Below, piece after piece: positions 1 through 13,610 of a stretch of DNA of 64,000 nt. Where the stretch lies: positions 62,001-126,000 of the forward strand of contig NQMI01000074.1 in NCBI GenBank assembly GCA_002270565.1. The letters run 5' to 3'. This DNA is from Stenocarpella maydis (lineage: Eukaryota > Ascomycota > Sordariomycetes > Diaporthales > Diaporthaceae). The notes under the pieces were generated by a model. It was not told the origin of the DNA and searched no databases. It saw only the letters and a list, made by a program, of their open reading frames with translations. Made by a program: the position numbers and the translations under genes. The number at the start of each line of letters is the position of its first letter. Positions within the stretch are counted from its first letter, which is position 1.

Positions 1-2412
1 GGAATAGCCACAAATGCATAAGACCCAATTGAGTCCTCGGTCCGGGGGGCGGGGGGGTTTGTTTCGTTGGCCAAGCCACCCGTTGTTTCTGACAGCGGCA
101 ATAACAAGCAGCCAGGGAAAACCGACGCGGCCTCGGCTCAGCTTCGACGACGATAGTTGGCGCCGGGAAGGGGAGGAGGGTGTGTTCGCCAGATGGGACC
201 ATTGAAGCAGGCGGCAGGCGACCAGGCAGGCAAGTCAGGCAACTCGACCCGGCAGCGAATTGTTTTCCCAAAGGGGAAAGCGATATAACACCCCCCCCCC
301 CCAAAGTACCTTTTTAAAGGACGTTATAATAGTTTCCGGTTGTCGTAGGCAGTCCGGCAGAGGCAGAGGTTGAGGGGCTGTTAAACAGACGAAGCCGTGT
401 TCTGTAGAAACCCGGGGCGTGTGCTTCCTGTGCCGTTTGGCGAGTGAGGCATCAGCCTCGTAAGAAGCCAAGAGGTGTGTGATGTGGAGGGAGGCATTGG
501 TATCCGCCTGGCTGAGCACTGCAGTAACGACGTAGCACATGACCAACCCCCACAAGACTGAGCTGCGCCCCAGCGTTTGTTGGGCTGCTTTCGCATGCCT
601 TGTTGTTGCTATTTTGACGCGCTCAACCTATTCGTGTATGTCGTGGGCCTTCGGAGGTGGAGACCGTGGGGCCTATGGCTGGAATATGCAGTCGTTGGTC
701 CCGCAGCGTGAATCCCATGTGCTCTCTAGTCGCCAGGGAACTCTTCCTTGACGGTTAGCCTGTGAGCAAAGCGCAGGTAGATCATGTCCTTTTGCCCCCT
801 GTCCGCGGTCCCAAGAGCGTGGTACTGGGAGCGTTGTCTCGTAAAGAGGGCCGCTCCATCGCCGGGCAGGCATTAATAGGAACACCCTGCCGTGGGGCCT
901 GCCGCCACCGCATCAGGTGATTTCGCATTCCAGCGGCTTGCGGAGAATGTGTGTGATGTGACGGTGTACACGGCATGAGCTATGGTGATATGCCTATAGG
1001 TTGCGCCTCGTCGCCTTCATTGCTTCTTGCCCCTTGCGCAAATGCGGGGGGAAAAACGACATGTCGATATCGGTAGATGCGAAGGGCTAGTGAATGGCTG
1101 GTGGTGGTGGTTGCACTTGCCGCGCCCTCTGGAATTGAAGGGACAGTGAGTCTCATCTCACCCTCCTGACGCGGGCATGAAGAACAACAAGGCCTCTGCA
1201 TCATCGGCCCCGGCCTAAGGGGGTGGGGGGCGTGCAGATTCGGATTGATGTTGTCACTCGATCCCAGGCCCCAAAGCAAAGAGGAATTGAAGAGTTTTCT
1301 CGCACTGGCATGTTCAGCCTCAATCGCTGACTCCTTCAGCCCATTCTCACCCGCCTAGCCCTTAAGCCGATCCTCGAGGGCCATCAGTACCCGGCTTGCT
1401 GACCTGCCAGTCAGCGCAGAGCAAAGTAAGGGACTCGACGAGAGAATTTGGTTTCAAATGCTGAGGCTGCGGCATGGCATCATAATTTCTCGGTGCCCCA
1501 AACTCGAGACCACCCACACACGGGTAAGCGCTAGCAAGGCCATGGTTTGAAGGTTTCCTGGGCGACGAAGCACAAGATGAGGCTTCTTCACGGACAAAGA
1601 CGATCCGCGTGGGGGTTGTACGAAGGAGAGCTGCGTTATGGATACGATGACGAAATGCACGGGAGCTCGGGTCACGTCGTCGGACGCCCGGCGATGGCTG
1701 GTAAAAAGAGACATGTACAGCCATATTCCGCTTGTGCCGTGATAACCAGTGATGAGGAGCTGGGCGGCTGCTCGCAATACTCGCAGGATTCGCAGGGCAG
1801 GCAAGCATACCGCCCCGGCGGCGGCGAGCTCGGAGAGGGCCTAGTATCCGTCCTCTGGCGCTGATCATCCGCCCGCACCGCGGTTAGTAGTCTTGACAGG
1901 ACCGAGTCTAGCGCAAGGGACCAATCAGTCCCTTGGATCCCCCGGCTGCATCCCTGCCGGCGACATGGCGCGCAACTCATCCTGTTCAAGGGTTGGCCCG
2001 TGATGAACAAGTTTGATAAACTCCGGGCCCACCAGCCAGGTCGCTTGACCCGAATGTCGTCGGTTCGAACGAGACGTGGGGTGCGCCAGGGGAATTGCGA
2101 GGCCAGCGTGGCTGGCTTCATGACTGCACGGTCGACAGCAGCTGCACGTGGGTATTGCATCGCTGGGAAGCAACTCGCAGGAGAGCACATTGATCTAAAT
2201 CTGTCCATCTGATCATTTCCTGTTTTCCTCTAGGCCATATCTCCATCAAATCTCGGTTGACAGGGCCCTGCCGAGATGGATCGCCTGGATCAACGACCTC
2301 TAGCCCTGCCAAAAATAAAGCTGATTTTACTTACACGGGAGTGCTCCGCTACCTTTGCCCTTGTTTGCTGACTCACTTCCCACCACAAAACCGACAGAAT
2401 GAAGCCCCGTAG

Positions 2413-2447
2413 ATAATAATAACAATAATAATAACAATAATAATAAC

Positions 2448-2479
<32 letters not shown>
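2413..2479. repeat. TAA/AAC trinucleotide microsatellite
   Basis: About 67 bases of TAA units. In the first half, every third or fourth unit carries a C (ATAACAAT), giving a regular alternation; the second half is uninterrupted. It lies in gene-free DNA. Confidence 0.9.
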
Positions 2480-2481
<2 letters not shown>

Positions 2482-5400
2482 CCTCTTGTGCCCGGCTTTG
2501 TCACGGTCATCCAAAGGGTCAGGGGCTTCTTGTCACCATCAGGATGAGCTGGCGGCCGACGCCCAGGTTAGGCGGGGCAAAGGCCCCAGAATCGTAGGAG
2601 CCATTCGACGCTTGGCATGCAAGTCAGGTCAGAAACACCCCGAGCGCCATTGTACGCAGCGGGCCTTTCCGTGTTTTTTTTTTTTAACACTACATTTGAG
2701 GCAAAATTCCCCGGTACCGCATACTCAAGAGGAAACAATGCGTCGGCATCAGAGCCAGACAGCTGGTGAATCTGGTCCGGGGGATACGAATGCGTGCAGG
2801 CGGCCGCAAGGTGCAGGAGACGGGCCAGAACGTCCCCCATCATCTCAGGCGGCCCGGTCCAAGGTGGCAAATTGATCCTCTTTCGGTGGTTCGCCCTAAG
2901 ATGTTTCGACGTCTCTCCCTGGGCAGCCAAACCAGCCAGCAGAGAGATGGCTTTCATTATCCGGAATGGGACTCCGGCGCAATGCGCACTAGGCAAAATG
3001 GGCTTGCACAAGGGAGACCGGTATCCTGTGTGCGCATATGCAGGACCATCTCCCGCTGCTCCACCTAGCGTGAAATGACAGGTGGGCATGCCGTAAGTTG
3101 ATACTGCTGTGTATACAGTATCATGCGATGCGCGGGCAGAGTGACAGGCGGGAATGTTGACGGAAAAGATCCGTCCTGAGTCCCGTGCTGCGTGCCCGAA
3201 ATTCTCCGAGTCGGATTGTCCGCCGAACTACCGCTGACCGGACGCCGGTTCAATGAGAGGCTTGAGGCAAACGCCCCTTGGGCAGTGTGGGTTGCTGCAG
3301 CAGCCGCAGCCAACTCTGGCCAGCCTTGTGTAGCTCCGGCATCGCGAGAGGAGGCATGCGCGTGCTGTCACCCGGTGCCGCTATGCAGAGGTTCGCGGAG
3401 CAGACTTCTGAATAGCGAATCACGATCACGTCGCACTCACGACGTCGTCGGACGCTGGGAGCGGCGAATGCCTTAGCTGAGGAGGCAAAAATGCAGTCCT
3501 TGGGGGTCACGACTGCTTGCTTTATTAGCTCGGTGTGCCAAAATCCGTCCGGTGTGGACGTCCGGCAGTCACAAGGGCCATGTGAGGCATAGCCTACGGC
3601 CTCGCCTCCCGCCCCACAGGACTGCCAGGCTGTGCTGGGCCTGAATGCAAGTCACGGTACTCGAGTGCGATCGTGACGATCTGATACACGCCTACGACGT
3701 CTGCCATGGCGGGGTTGAAACGGGGGCTTGGCCATATGATGCCATCACAGCAGCCGAGTGATCCATTTCTTCGCGTGCGAAACAGTCGACCCACCAGCTC
3801 CCGTGGGGGTGTGAGGCCAAGCGCTCAGTGCGCGGCACCTTGGACGTAGGTGTGCAGAGAGTGTGGATGTTCGCAGGAGTCGTGTATTGTGATTACATAC
3901 GCATCGAGTACTGAGCCTGACAATTTAGCAGCGCGCATGATGACGGCATTGATGGTGCACCCCGTCGTCAGTGCAGTACGTATACACGAGGAGGCAGATC
4001 AGCGTTACCCCCCTTCCTGACTGCATCCAGGTTCGGCGGCCACATACCCCACAGGCATAGCTGCGTACAGTGCCATGGCTGGATAGATAATGGAAGAGAC
4101 GACGGCGCGAGAGAGTCTGGCATTGTCGCCGTCCTTGGCAGCTGGTCAGGCTGCCAATCGTGGGACCCGAGGGCACCCTCCCACCTGTCATGTGCCAGTA
4201 TTGAAATAACGATGTGGGATGCCAGATAGTGCAGAGACAGAGGGGCAGAGGGGGGAGAGATAGGAATGGCAATGAAAGGATGATGGGCCCAGAGCGACGC
4301 GAGTTCCAGCTTGAAACCTCGAGTAGTCTGCAGCATATTGTGAACCCTTGTTCCTGGAGGCGAGATAGCCAACCCCGAGCTGCGAGGTCGGTTGACCAAT
4401 TGGAGGAGGCAGTGGTCACGCCCCACCCCGCCGTGCACGAATCGCTTGGCTAGTACGGTCGGGTGATGATGTCGTCGTTCAATAGGCCCGCTGAGGTGAT
4501 TTCGTGATGGGGCACTCGGCGGGAGATCCACTAATCTCCGCACCTCATCCCGAGCAAAAAGTGTGGAGGTGGAACCCTTTGACGTCTGTCTTCGTGTGGG
4601 CGGATGGTGTGTGTGCACTTTCACACCCTCTTCATTACTGAGGCAGGTCGTCCACGCAGCGCGTCATGCGCGAAGGCGTCGTCAAGTCCGTAGGGACGAG
4701 CGATTGGCCACGTCTAGCGCGGCCCGTCAACTCAGTTGCTGCTCAAGTTGGTCTTGGACTTGAGTAGCCTAGCGGGTTGTTGTGTGGAGCTGGTGGGATG
4801 ATGATCTTGCAGCCTCGTGGCGCTGATCTCTCATCACCTGTGGTACCGATAGTCGCGAGAGGGACCGACGCAATTCAGCCTCGCCGGGCAATTGGCCGGA
4901 GCCGCAACCACACACATTCAAATTATTACGACTTTCTGCCCTGCGCGGCCAGAACCCACGCCGGGCTTGACGCAGCGTGTGTGCCGGGGCAGCATGGCAA
5001 GGCCGTGGTCGACTCGTTGGTGACAGACATTGTGTGGACTACGGCGTAGCACTGATCGAGCTGGCGGCTCCGGGTGGACCAATCACTCGTGCCGGTACGG
5101 TCAAGCACTCTTCCACGGATACCGTGGTGTTTAGGTTGGCGAGGCGTGGCCCGGCCGCCAGGAGCTGGTCTGCCGCCGGACGAAACGGGCCTGATGTTGG
5201 TCGGCGATGGTCCAAGGTGATTGATTAGTCGGGCCGGCTGGCTTGATAACCAAGGTCTGTCTTGCGGAAGCCACTTGTGCCACCCAAGCACCCTGGAGCC
5301 ATCTGTTGGCCGTCATGCAGGATCCCAAACCCCCAAGCGTCTTTGGAACCAAGGTCGCTGCAGGCTCGCAAGGGCCCATGCATAGGCGACCAGTCAAGGC

Positions 5401-7002
5401 CTAGCGGCTAGGGCAAATTCCCACGCTGGCGGCGATGGTTTCGCGTGCTTGGCAGGGAAAAGAGGGGTGCGTGCTGGGCGGCAGGCAGTTGTATGTAGCA
5501 GTTGTGAATGTGCCCTGACTCCAGGGTGGTCGTCGCCGGGGCAGCGGGGGTAGTGGTCATCGGCCATTGGGTCAGCTGGGCAAGATCTCCACGATCCATG
5601 GCACCTGCAGCTCGGTGGCTTGTCCTGCCTGCCCTCCATGTGCCTTGATGGCTGGTCTGGTGGTGTGAGGGAGGCCAGCCACCACCATACCATGGTTGAG
5701 CAGCAGAGTAGCTCCGCTCTTAGGTGCACCAGGTTGCACCGGGGCGTTGGGGAGGGGGCAAAAGACACCACACCACACCAGACGGATAAGACACGGAGAC
5801 GAGAGGGCATTCAGGAGGGCCTGGGCATGCCGGTGCCGATCGCAAGCGGGCGAGGAGGGAACAGGCAGGCGGGCGGGCGGGTTGCACTGGACGACTGCGA
5901 CGACTGCGACGACGTGGAGGCGAAATGCAAAACGATTAGGTTTGATAGCCAGCGCCGGCGATGTGTCACCATGGCATGGCCCTTGAAGGCATGGGCTCGG
6001 TGCAACGTGGCTGCCGCCGACGGCTCGGGGATAAAATTGGCTGATGGCCTGAGGTCCAAGGTCGTGGTCGTGGTCGTGGTCCATGATGGCCATGATGAAA
6101 GGGCATACACACATGCAGCCAGGAGGGAACAGGTCGCCTCACTGGAATGCTTGCACGGCAGGGCTCAGACTGTTACCATGTATGCCGATATGCCGACTGG
6201 ACGGGCCGGTTCTGCTGTCGCTGTTTGCAATACTATGCACCTGGCCCCGCGCTGCCGTGCCGTGCTGTGCTGTGCTGCTGTCCCGCTGCCACTCTGGCGC
6301 TTGTTCTTGAGCTCAAGTGGTCTTCGCTGGCCCTGGCCCTGGCCGTGGCCGTGGCCCTGCGCTTATGCCTTGGCCTTGCCCAATCTGTGCGGGGCGCCAT
6401 TTGCCCTATCTCTTGTCGGTTCGAGCGACAGATTGCACGAGCGCCGTTACCAGAGTCACGGGTCGAGCTTGCCGTGCTGTGAAGGCTCTCTCGAGTGTGG
6501 ACTAGATCATCTCAACCTTGGTCGGCCTCGGGAGAGAGATAGGGGGACGGGATTTGCCTTGACGGAGACGAGCCCACTCCCAAGGTAACGCTGGGCTCGG
6601 GGGGCTGCCTGGTGTACTCAAGACGGAATGCATCCAAGACCCCCACGTCCCAGTCGAGTGAGCCGTGGCTCCGTCAAAAGATCAAAAGATTACAAGATTA
6701 GTGTAGGGCCTCATGCCCATCCGTCTCAACCCTCCACGCTCTGCAGATCCCCAACATCTTATCTATTAGTGGACACAAAACACAGGCACCCACACATACC
6801 CACCCATCCATTACAGTATGCAAAATCCAAGGCCCTGCTTTTCCTGCGAGGCCCCGTTTACAGGGCAGTGAGAGACGCTCAGGCACCGATGGAGCGAGGT
6901 TGGTGAGTCGGGAGGGAGGGACACTATGTAGAGAGGAGGCAAGAGAGCCGGCAGACAGGCAATTGGAGAGAGCTTATTCCCCACCTGGATACTATCTTTT
7001 AC

Positions 7003-7024
7003 TTTTTTTTTTTTTTTTTTTTTT
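7003..7024. repeat. poly-T run followed by C and T runs
   Basis: Twenty-two consecutive T, then six C and further T-rich sequence to about 7043. It could be the A-tail scar of a minus-strand retroposon, but no target duplication or element body is visible, so it is called only as a homopolymer. Confidence 0.8.
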
Positions 7025-8431
7025 CCCCCCTCTCTTTTTTTTTTGTGTGCAAAACTCAACGCCCTAAAGCCGGAGTGGCCGCTGCAGGCCAGAGCCGGAC
7101 AGGCTGAGCAGGCCGGATGGGAAGGAAATCAAGAGATCGAGAGTTGGGTCCCTCACGCACTGGTTGCGTGAGCGAGCGGCAGAGTTTATCTGATCAGACA
7201 GGCGTGACCTTCAAGAGCAGCGCAGCACATCTGCCGCACGTCTCGTCCAGTCCTGTCGTGAATGACTTGCACCATCCAGTTTGTCCACTTTGTCCCAGAC
7301 GATGGATCCACACTTTGACCTTGGCTCCTATAAACTGCTCGCTGTGTCCCAAATGTTATACACTACACTACTACTACTGCCCAGCAGTGTTGTGTGGATG
7401 GCTCCACCTCCCGCAAATGCAACAGACCAGGGCAAGGGCAGGGCAAGGACAAGGGCAGCAGCTGGCAGCATCAACATAGCAGCAGCAGCAGCAGCAGACT
7501 GATGAGGAGCAAGCTGCTGCACCACCCACGGCCATCTCCACTCTTGCTCACTATGGTCACCCCCCTCCTGCTCGGCTGCGCCCCACTGCCTCGTTCTCGT
7601 CGCACGGCACCTTGATGAACAAACAGGACAACGGCAGGTGTGGATCTACAAAATCTACAAGCACTGCACTGCAAAGCATTGCACTGCAACTGTAATGCAA
7701 GCATAGGTCTGCTCGCTGCTGCACTTTGATGCACTTTGATGCACAGGGGGGGTGGGTTTGCTTTCTCTAGTGTATGTTGTGGGTGTGGATGTGACGAGTG
7801 ACTGACTGAGTGATGGAGAGGGCATTTTCTACCTCTACATAGTACAACTCTCTCACCCTCATCTATGTGTGCTCTAATAGTGTACAACAACAGCCAGTAA
7901 AGTCACTCAGCCAGGCAGGCAGGCAGGCAGGCAGGGCAGCAGGACACCAGCGCAGTCGGGCAGGCTCAGCTGTCGGGTGGCAAGGAATGTGCAGCCCACC
8001 TGTCCTCCTGCACCTGCATGTGTACCCCCCTCCCCCCCCCAAAAAAAAAGCTGTCAGTGGGTGTGTCTGGTGTGTCTAGGCTGCTTGAAAAATTTTCAGA
8101 GACACCCGGGCACCCTGTCTGTTTTTGGTCTCTGCTCTACCCATCACGCTCATCACACGCCCCCCCCCTCTGCCCACCCGCACCGAACCACACCACACCA
8201 CCACACACCACACCACCCTTTCGGCCATCACCACCACAGTGCAACCAAGTGCACCGGGTGCAGCACCAAGCAGCACGCATTGCATGTACCCACGTACCCC
8301 CGCCACCCCTGCGCCCCTGCACCCATACGCCCCTGCTATCCTGCTACCCTGGCCAGGATATCAGGCTGCGCTAGCGCTAGGTCCGATGTGGCATGGGCGC
8401 TCCTGCGTGCAAGGCCTCCCCGGCTGTGATG

Positions 8432-8915
8432 CCTTGGGGAAAGTCCCAAGGCCGCGCACGACAACTTGTCGTTTTGGCTGTGTCCCAGTCGAGACTAGAA
8501 AAGCTGCTCCTCCCTCCCGAGCTTGTCCGTTAGATACATAACCCAGCTCAACCACAACCTCACTTCAATTCAGTCTTCGCCTTTTTTTCCCCTGACATAC
8601 CCGACTCTGGACTCAGTTCCTCCTACAATTCTTGGCTTCCACAAGACCACCATCAGCTCAACAACTGCTCTTCTCACCCACAGTTCGCTCTACCTCGCAC
8701 TCGCTCTGCCATAACCGTCATCGTTACCTTGCATCACCAACATCTGAAAACCATCACCAGAACAAATCGTGTGTGAAAAGGGCAGATCGGCTTGGATACA
8801 ACACACAACAATCCGAACACACCCCCGGAGCATCAAATACCCCGAAAATACCGTCTTGCCTGCTTCCTGCATTCAACAGCACTCCGACCGCCGTCAATAA
8901 TCACCACCATCCACA
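8432..8915 (+). promoter_or_regulatory. AUG-free C/A-rich leader and promoter of the Ecl1-family gene
   Basis: Not one ATG trinucleotide occurs on the plus strand between the ATG at 8429 and the start codon at 8916, 484 bases in all. The distal part, from about 8540, is rich in CA and CT with few G, typical of an unstructured fungal 5' leader. The start codon has a good context (CCACAATG, A at -3). The transcription start is not known, so how much of this is leader and how much promoter is inference. Confidence 0.55.
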
Positions 8916-9359
8916 ATGTCTTCCGACTGGACACACTCTTACTGCCTCACCTGCGACAAGCAGACAGACAGCACCACATACTGTTCCGAGTCCTGCCGCC
9001 TCGCAGAGTACGAGCAGTCGTCGAACCCCAGCACCGGCCCAAGCTCTCCTGCCTTCAGCGGTCCTAGCTACCCATGGGGATACTCGAAACCCGCGGCGGG
9101 CTTGAGCAAGCTCTACCTGTCACCAGCATGTGACTTCAGCCATCAATCCGCACAATCGTCACAGCGCCGCTCCTCACTCGCCCTTCCACAGCGGGTACTC
9201 TCACCCTCGAGCTCCCACGCCAGCCTGTGTTCGATGAAGAGCAACGCCTCTGCCAGCACCGAAGCCGCCATGCAACTGTCAGACGCAGCCAGGAAAGAGC
9301 TCCTCGCTTATGCGAGCTCGTTCGAGAATGCACGATCGTCGCGGAGGCAGTCTCACTGA
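8916..9359 (+). CDS. Ecl1-family lifespan regulatory factor (zinc-binding small protein)
   Basis: This single-exon frame encodes 147 aa. Near the N-terminus is a compact cysteine motif, CLTC (Cys10, Cys13) followed by YCSESC (Cys23, Cys27), that is C-x2-C-x9-C-x3-C, then RLAEYE. This is the signature of the fungal Ecl1/2/3 family (extender of chronological lifespan), small proteins that in fission yeast extend stationary-phase survival and respond to amino-acid or zinc limitation. The rest is Ser-rich and probably disordered, ending in a short helical segment (SDAARKELLAYASSFE). Yeast members are about 80-90 aa; the longer Ser-rich tail is usual in filamentous fungi. The start at 8916 is the first ATG after a 484-base AUG-free leader and lies just before the cysteine motif. 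No neighbour lies within 7 kb. Family assignment is fairly sure; the biological role here is inferred from yeast. Confidence 0.82.
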   Translation: MSSDWTHSYCLTCDKQTDSTTYCSESCRLAEYEQSSNPSTGPSSPAFSGPSYPWGYSKPAAGLSKLYLSPACDFSHQSAQSSQRRSSLALPQRVLSPSSSHASLCSMKSNASASTEAAMQLSDAARKELLAYASSFENARSSRRQSH

Positions 9360-12300
9360 ACATTCGATGAGAGTTTTCGGTGGAGTCCACTGTGGATGAT
9401 ACCGTTCCTTGGCACCACTTCGTTTCCTAGATACCCCACTTAAACATTTTCGGACCTTGGAAGTTCTTGGGGGAATACCCATCACCACCTCATCAATAAC
9501 GTCTGGGAGCGTGGTCTCGTCTATTTTCTTTGTCTTTTTTTTTTTTGGCACCCTCCGATTATTGGGGGGCCTACCTGGCCTTTCTGTCATTTATGTACCA
9601 CAAAAAGCATCAACCGGAGCACAGCATTACTACAAAAGTTATGGGTTTACACGGGAATTGGGCAGGCTCTTTACTACTCCTTTTTACTTGTCTGCTCTGT
9701 TAGGACATGGGGGCGTCTTCACGGGGATGCGAGCGCTATGGGCTACCTTGTACCATGGCGGGTATACCCTTGGATTCCTTTTGAGCTACCTCTGGGAGAC
9801 GGAACACCGTCGAGGAGGTTGCAATGGATCATCCGCGCCGGCGACTGAGGGACAGGCGCTGGAACAAGGAAAGGCCCTCCCCCCACGAGAGGAACTTAGG
9901 GGGGGACATTTGGGAATACCGAGGAGTCGGTACCAAGGCTGACGGGAAATGGGATGACTGGACGGACACTCGAGAGTGATCAACGGTCAGCAAATAACAT
10001 AGCTACTGTCTTACCATGAAATAGATCAGTTTCAGCTACCCACTGCTTCCAGTACATGCCAATGTGTTCCAACTGTGAATACGTTTACGGCTCACTGAAA
10101 CGACCTTTTCTCCCCCACCTGCACTGCCATTGATCCCGACATATCCCGCACCATCCAATTATGAATAGAACCACTCTGCCCTGCTCACCCCACGTGCGAC
10201 GAAGTGATTCATGAATCTGAGTGTATTTCTTTTTTCCTTTTTTCTTTTTCTAATTTGGTTTTTTTTTTTTTAATTTTTCCCGGGTACACCACCCGTTTGG
10301 ACAAGCTTATTACACATCACTTTTCACTCAGCAAGCTGGCTCATGCTCACTTTTCTTTTTTTCTCGATCCCCCCCTGCCCTTGCATTCTCGCAGCCTCAT
10401 CACACAAACAGGCTGTAATGAGCCCTGCCTATGTGGGACCAGAGGCACAGGTTTGAATTTGACTTCGGACAGCAGCCCAAAAGCTCACACAAGGGCTTGC
10501 CTACTCACCGGATGCGAACATTGCACACACCCCTCGGCGGCTTTGCTTGTCTCAAGCCAAGGTGCCGCTGCTGAGCTAGTTCGGCTAGCCAGGACAGAGA
10601 GAGAGAGAGGCCAGCCGAAGGTTCTGGACAGCGGACTAACTGCAAGCACCAGACAAACAAAGTCACGCACCGGACACGCAGACACGACGCTGACCGGCAT
10701 TGCAGAGGGGGGAAGTACATCCATGCAGCAGGTCAAGCCATAAAGTACTTATTACGTGAGCGCAGGATGCCCAGCCACGGTGCCCAAAGTTCTACCTTGG
10801 AAACACAACCAGGCACACGGGCCCTGCTGCTATGGAGGCCAAGCCTCTCCACCGACGTGACGCAGACAGCTTTTCAGAGAGATCCCCGAGGCTGACAAGA
10901 CAGGAAAGAGAGCCTCCCATCTGTGGCCGACTCCCAGCCTTTTTCCTCTACCGGGCATCATTACGTACAGGCTTCGAGCCTCACTGGCCCGGTGATGCAT
11001 TGCGCCATTTGGGGTCTGAGACACAAGCTGGACCAGGAACCAGCACACCCGTATGTACTGTGTTGCGCTGGCTCCCAGCCCGAGCAAGGTTTGGTTCCAT
11101 CGCATGGCCCTCGGACAACTCTTTTGTTGCCTGTGGCCCCCCCATTCATCACTCAGCCAGCATCTTGGGTACACAGTCACATGATTGCCGCCGGGCCACC
11201 GATATCTCTTCCCCGCCCGCCCGGGCTCTCTCATGACCCTCCTTGTCGGGTTGATGTCTGATATTGCTTCTTCTGGCCACCTCCCTAGCCGGGTGCTTTC
11301 CGCAGCCAGCCTGCCGGTTTCCTGCAACCTCTCGGCGTCCCCCGGGCGCTGGTGTCACGCACAAAGTGATGGGTGGGCATCAGGAAGACGGGGAGAGAAA
11401 AAAAGACCATGGTCAACCCCCCACCGCCCAGAAATGGCAAGCTCCCAGCTCTGCCGAGAGCTTAAATTCAGACCAGACAAGGAAGAGGGAGTCTGGACTT
11501 TTCCAAGGTGCTACCCCTTCTCAACAGACTCTTGCCCCGTTTCAAACCTGCAGCGGCGGCCCAATCCCGCCAACATGGTCGATCCCGTCCCTATAGTTCC
11601 GTGGCTTGGGTCAGGTCGGGCCCGCCTGCAGGGCTTACCCCCTCAGCCGGGCCCTGCAGGCGGCGCCGGCCCCCCTTGACGGCCGGCCCTTGGGACCGAG
11701 TCACTCCCTAGCGGGGACAGCAACGCCGTCCTTGCACGGCCTCTTAGTTGGTCACAGACCTCCCAGCCGTGTCTGAGAGCGAGGGGCCGGGGGTTGGTGG
11801 ACTTGGTGGAGGATGGGTGTGAGAAAAGAAACCGGTTGCGGTCTTGGCAACAACGGACATCTCTCCATCCTCGCTGGCACATCGCTGGGCCCAGATCTGG
11901 GGCTCTCGGCTGGCCGGCCGCCGTCTTTGCAGGGCCAGCCAGCCAATCATGCCCGGATACCAACCTAACAATAGTCCCTGGGAATGTTGGACAGGACCAC
12001 AAAGCCGGGGGGTCGGGCAGACAACAGACTGCTCGGCCTGTGCACAATGGGCGGGCTAGCTACGTGGACAAGAGGCTCACAAGTTCTGACTGTGACAACA
12101 ATGCCAAATGCCAATGTTGACGTGTGAATTACATGGGTGAGGGTGAGCAAGAGAGTGAGTGTAGTGTACATCTAGCAAGGGGACCCGACAGCCCGAGCAT
12201 CGGTTTGTTGGACCTGCAGAACCATGTGTCGAACCCACACCAGCTCCGGGAATAGGGTGGTGGTGGGTCCCCGACAGGCCCTGGAGCCTCGGTCTGGACG

Positions 12301-13570
12301 CGCTGGTGGATGAGCTTCTTCAGCGAAGGCCAGAGAAGAGCAGCCTGGCAGGGCTGGGAATGGCACACACGGTCCCACAGCACTTGCATTACACTATGTG
12401 TGCTGGAGCCAAAAAAGAAGTCCCCATCAGCATCTGCGCTGGTGTATCAGGACCCAAAGCCTGTGTGTACCATCGGTTCCCTCCCGTGGGCCTTGGCCGC
12501 CGTTTGGGCCCGGCTAGAATCCTTGCAAGATATTAATATCCTGCTATTGTGAAGGAGAGGGGATCGGGGCGTGCCTGCAAAGCAGAGCCGTGAGGGAAAA
12601 TCCAATTACATAACATGGAAAACTCCTTGACGTCCTGATGACACCGAAGTGCTCGCTTGTCTGGGCCTCTCGAGCCTGACACCTGACTGCATTGTGAACA
12701 CGCACGATCCATGTTCCTGATCTGTGGATACTTGCACGGCCTATAGCATCGAGATCGGGGCATGATGCATCACAGGTTTGTTGCTAGACCGACACCCCAT
12801 GGTACTTTGTAATTGAGCAGCCCACGGCAATAAAACGTGTTTCAACCACAAATTTTTCTTCTTTTCTCAACTTTCCCACCGTGGGCGGCATATTTATCCT
12901 ACTGTATTACACCATATGCAGTGCCCATTTGGTTTCAACAAACCCGGCCGGCCCCCAAGACAGACTCCACAAGGAAGCTTTGACAGGCACGATTAATCGT
13001 CAGGGCTCCTCCGGCCCCGTTTCCGGTTTGCACAAATGCGCAGGAACAGATCCACCCGGGCTGAATCTTACCCTTCCCACACACCCCTTGGGAGAAGTGA
13101 AAAGAAAAAGGTTTCGCTTGAGACGAAGTGGCCAGCGTCCCGTTTCGCAACAGACCCGAAAAGAAAGAAAAAAAAGTCACACCCGCACACCCCCCCCCTC
13201 TGGAGGGGAGGACATCGCCGGAGCGTCGCCCCGTACCGTGTGGACCGCCCCCCCCCCCGGCAAATGTCAGCCCAGTTTCCCACTGTTTAAGTTTTCTCCC
13301 CGGCCGGGAGGTCCTTGGGAGCCAAACAAGCGAAAAGGCCCTCTCTCTCTCTCTCTGCCCTTGCGCGCTGGCGGCCGTGGGGCCTTTTTTTTTCTTCTTC
13401 CACTTTCTCATCCCTCTCCACCGCGGGTGTGCACGCCGCCCGGAAAGGCACCACCTTTCCCCATGTTTGCGCGCCCCCCTGGGCATTTGTGGGTACCTGT
13501 CAAGTCGGCAGATTTTGTTGAACGGTTGACGTGGCTGGGTCTCATTATTCAGGAGACAAAGGGTTCACTC

Positions 13571-13610
13571 CACACACACACACACACACAGAGAGAGAAA
13601 GAGAGAGAGA
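13571..13610. repeat. compound (CA)n(GA)n microsatellite
   Basis: Ten CA units followed by GA units interrupted by AAA. The same CA-then-GA arrangement recurs at 39429-39462. Confidence 0.9.

Larger units (their letters stand above)
1..8431. other. gene-poor GC-rich intergenic stretch
   Basis: I find no supportable gene in these 8.4 kb. Open frames up to about 320 codons exist on both strands, but none contains a recognisable domain, a convincing start context joined to splice signals, or family-like sequence; several are translations of low-complexity DNA. The stretch holds simple repeats: a 12-base C run at 291-302, a TAA-type array at 2413-2479, a 22-base T run at 7003-7024, a CAG repeat near 7475-7497, a CAGG repeat near 7912-7935, and C/A runs at 8024-8049. 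GTGCC/GTGCT pentamers recur near 6254-6290. A non-coding transcript cannot be excluded without RNA data. Confidence 0.6.

Noticed and set aside
5620..6588. 322-codon plus-strand frame
   Set aside because: Sequence is a mix of low-complexity translations (GTGGTC and GGCCCT repeats), with no domain or family-like segment and no clean start or splice support.
9409..9942. 177-codon frame downstream of the Ecl1-family gene
   Set aside because: Begins 50 bases after the stop codon and reads like 3' UTR sequence with a long T run encoding phenylalanines.
12181..12250. tRNA-like GGGTTCGACAC on the minus strand
   Set aside because: The T-arm does not pair and no A box lies at the right distance.
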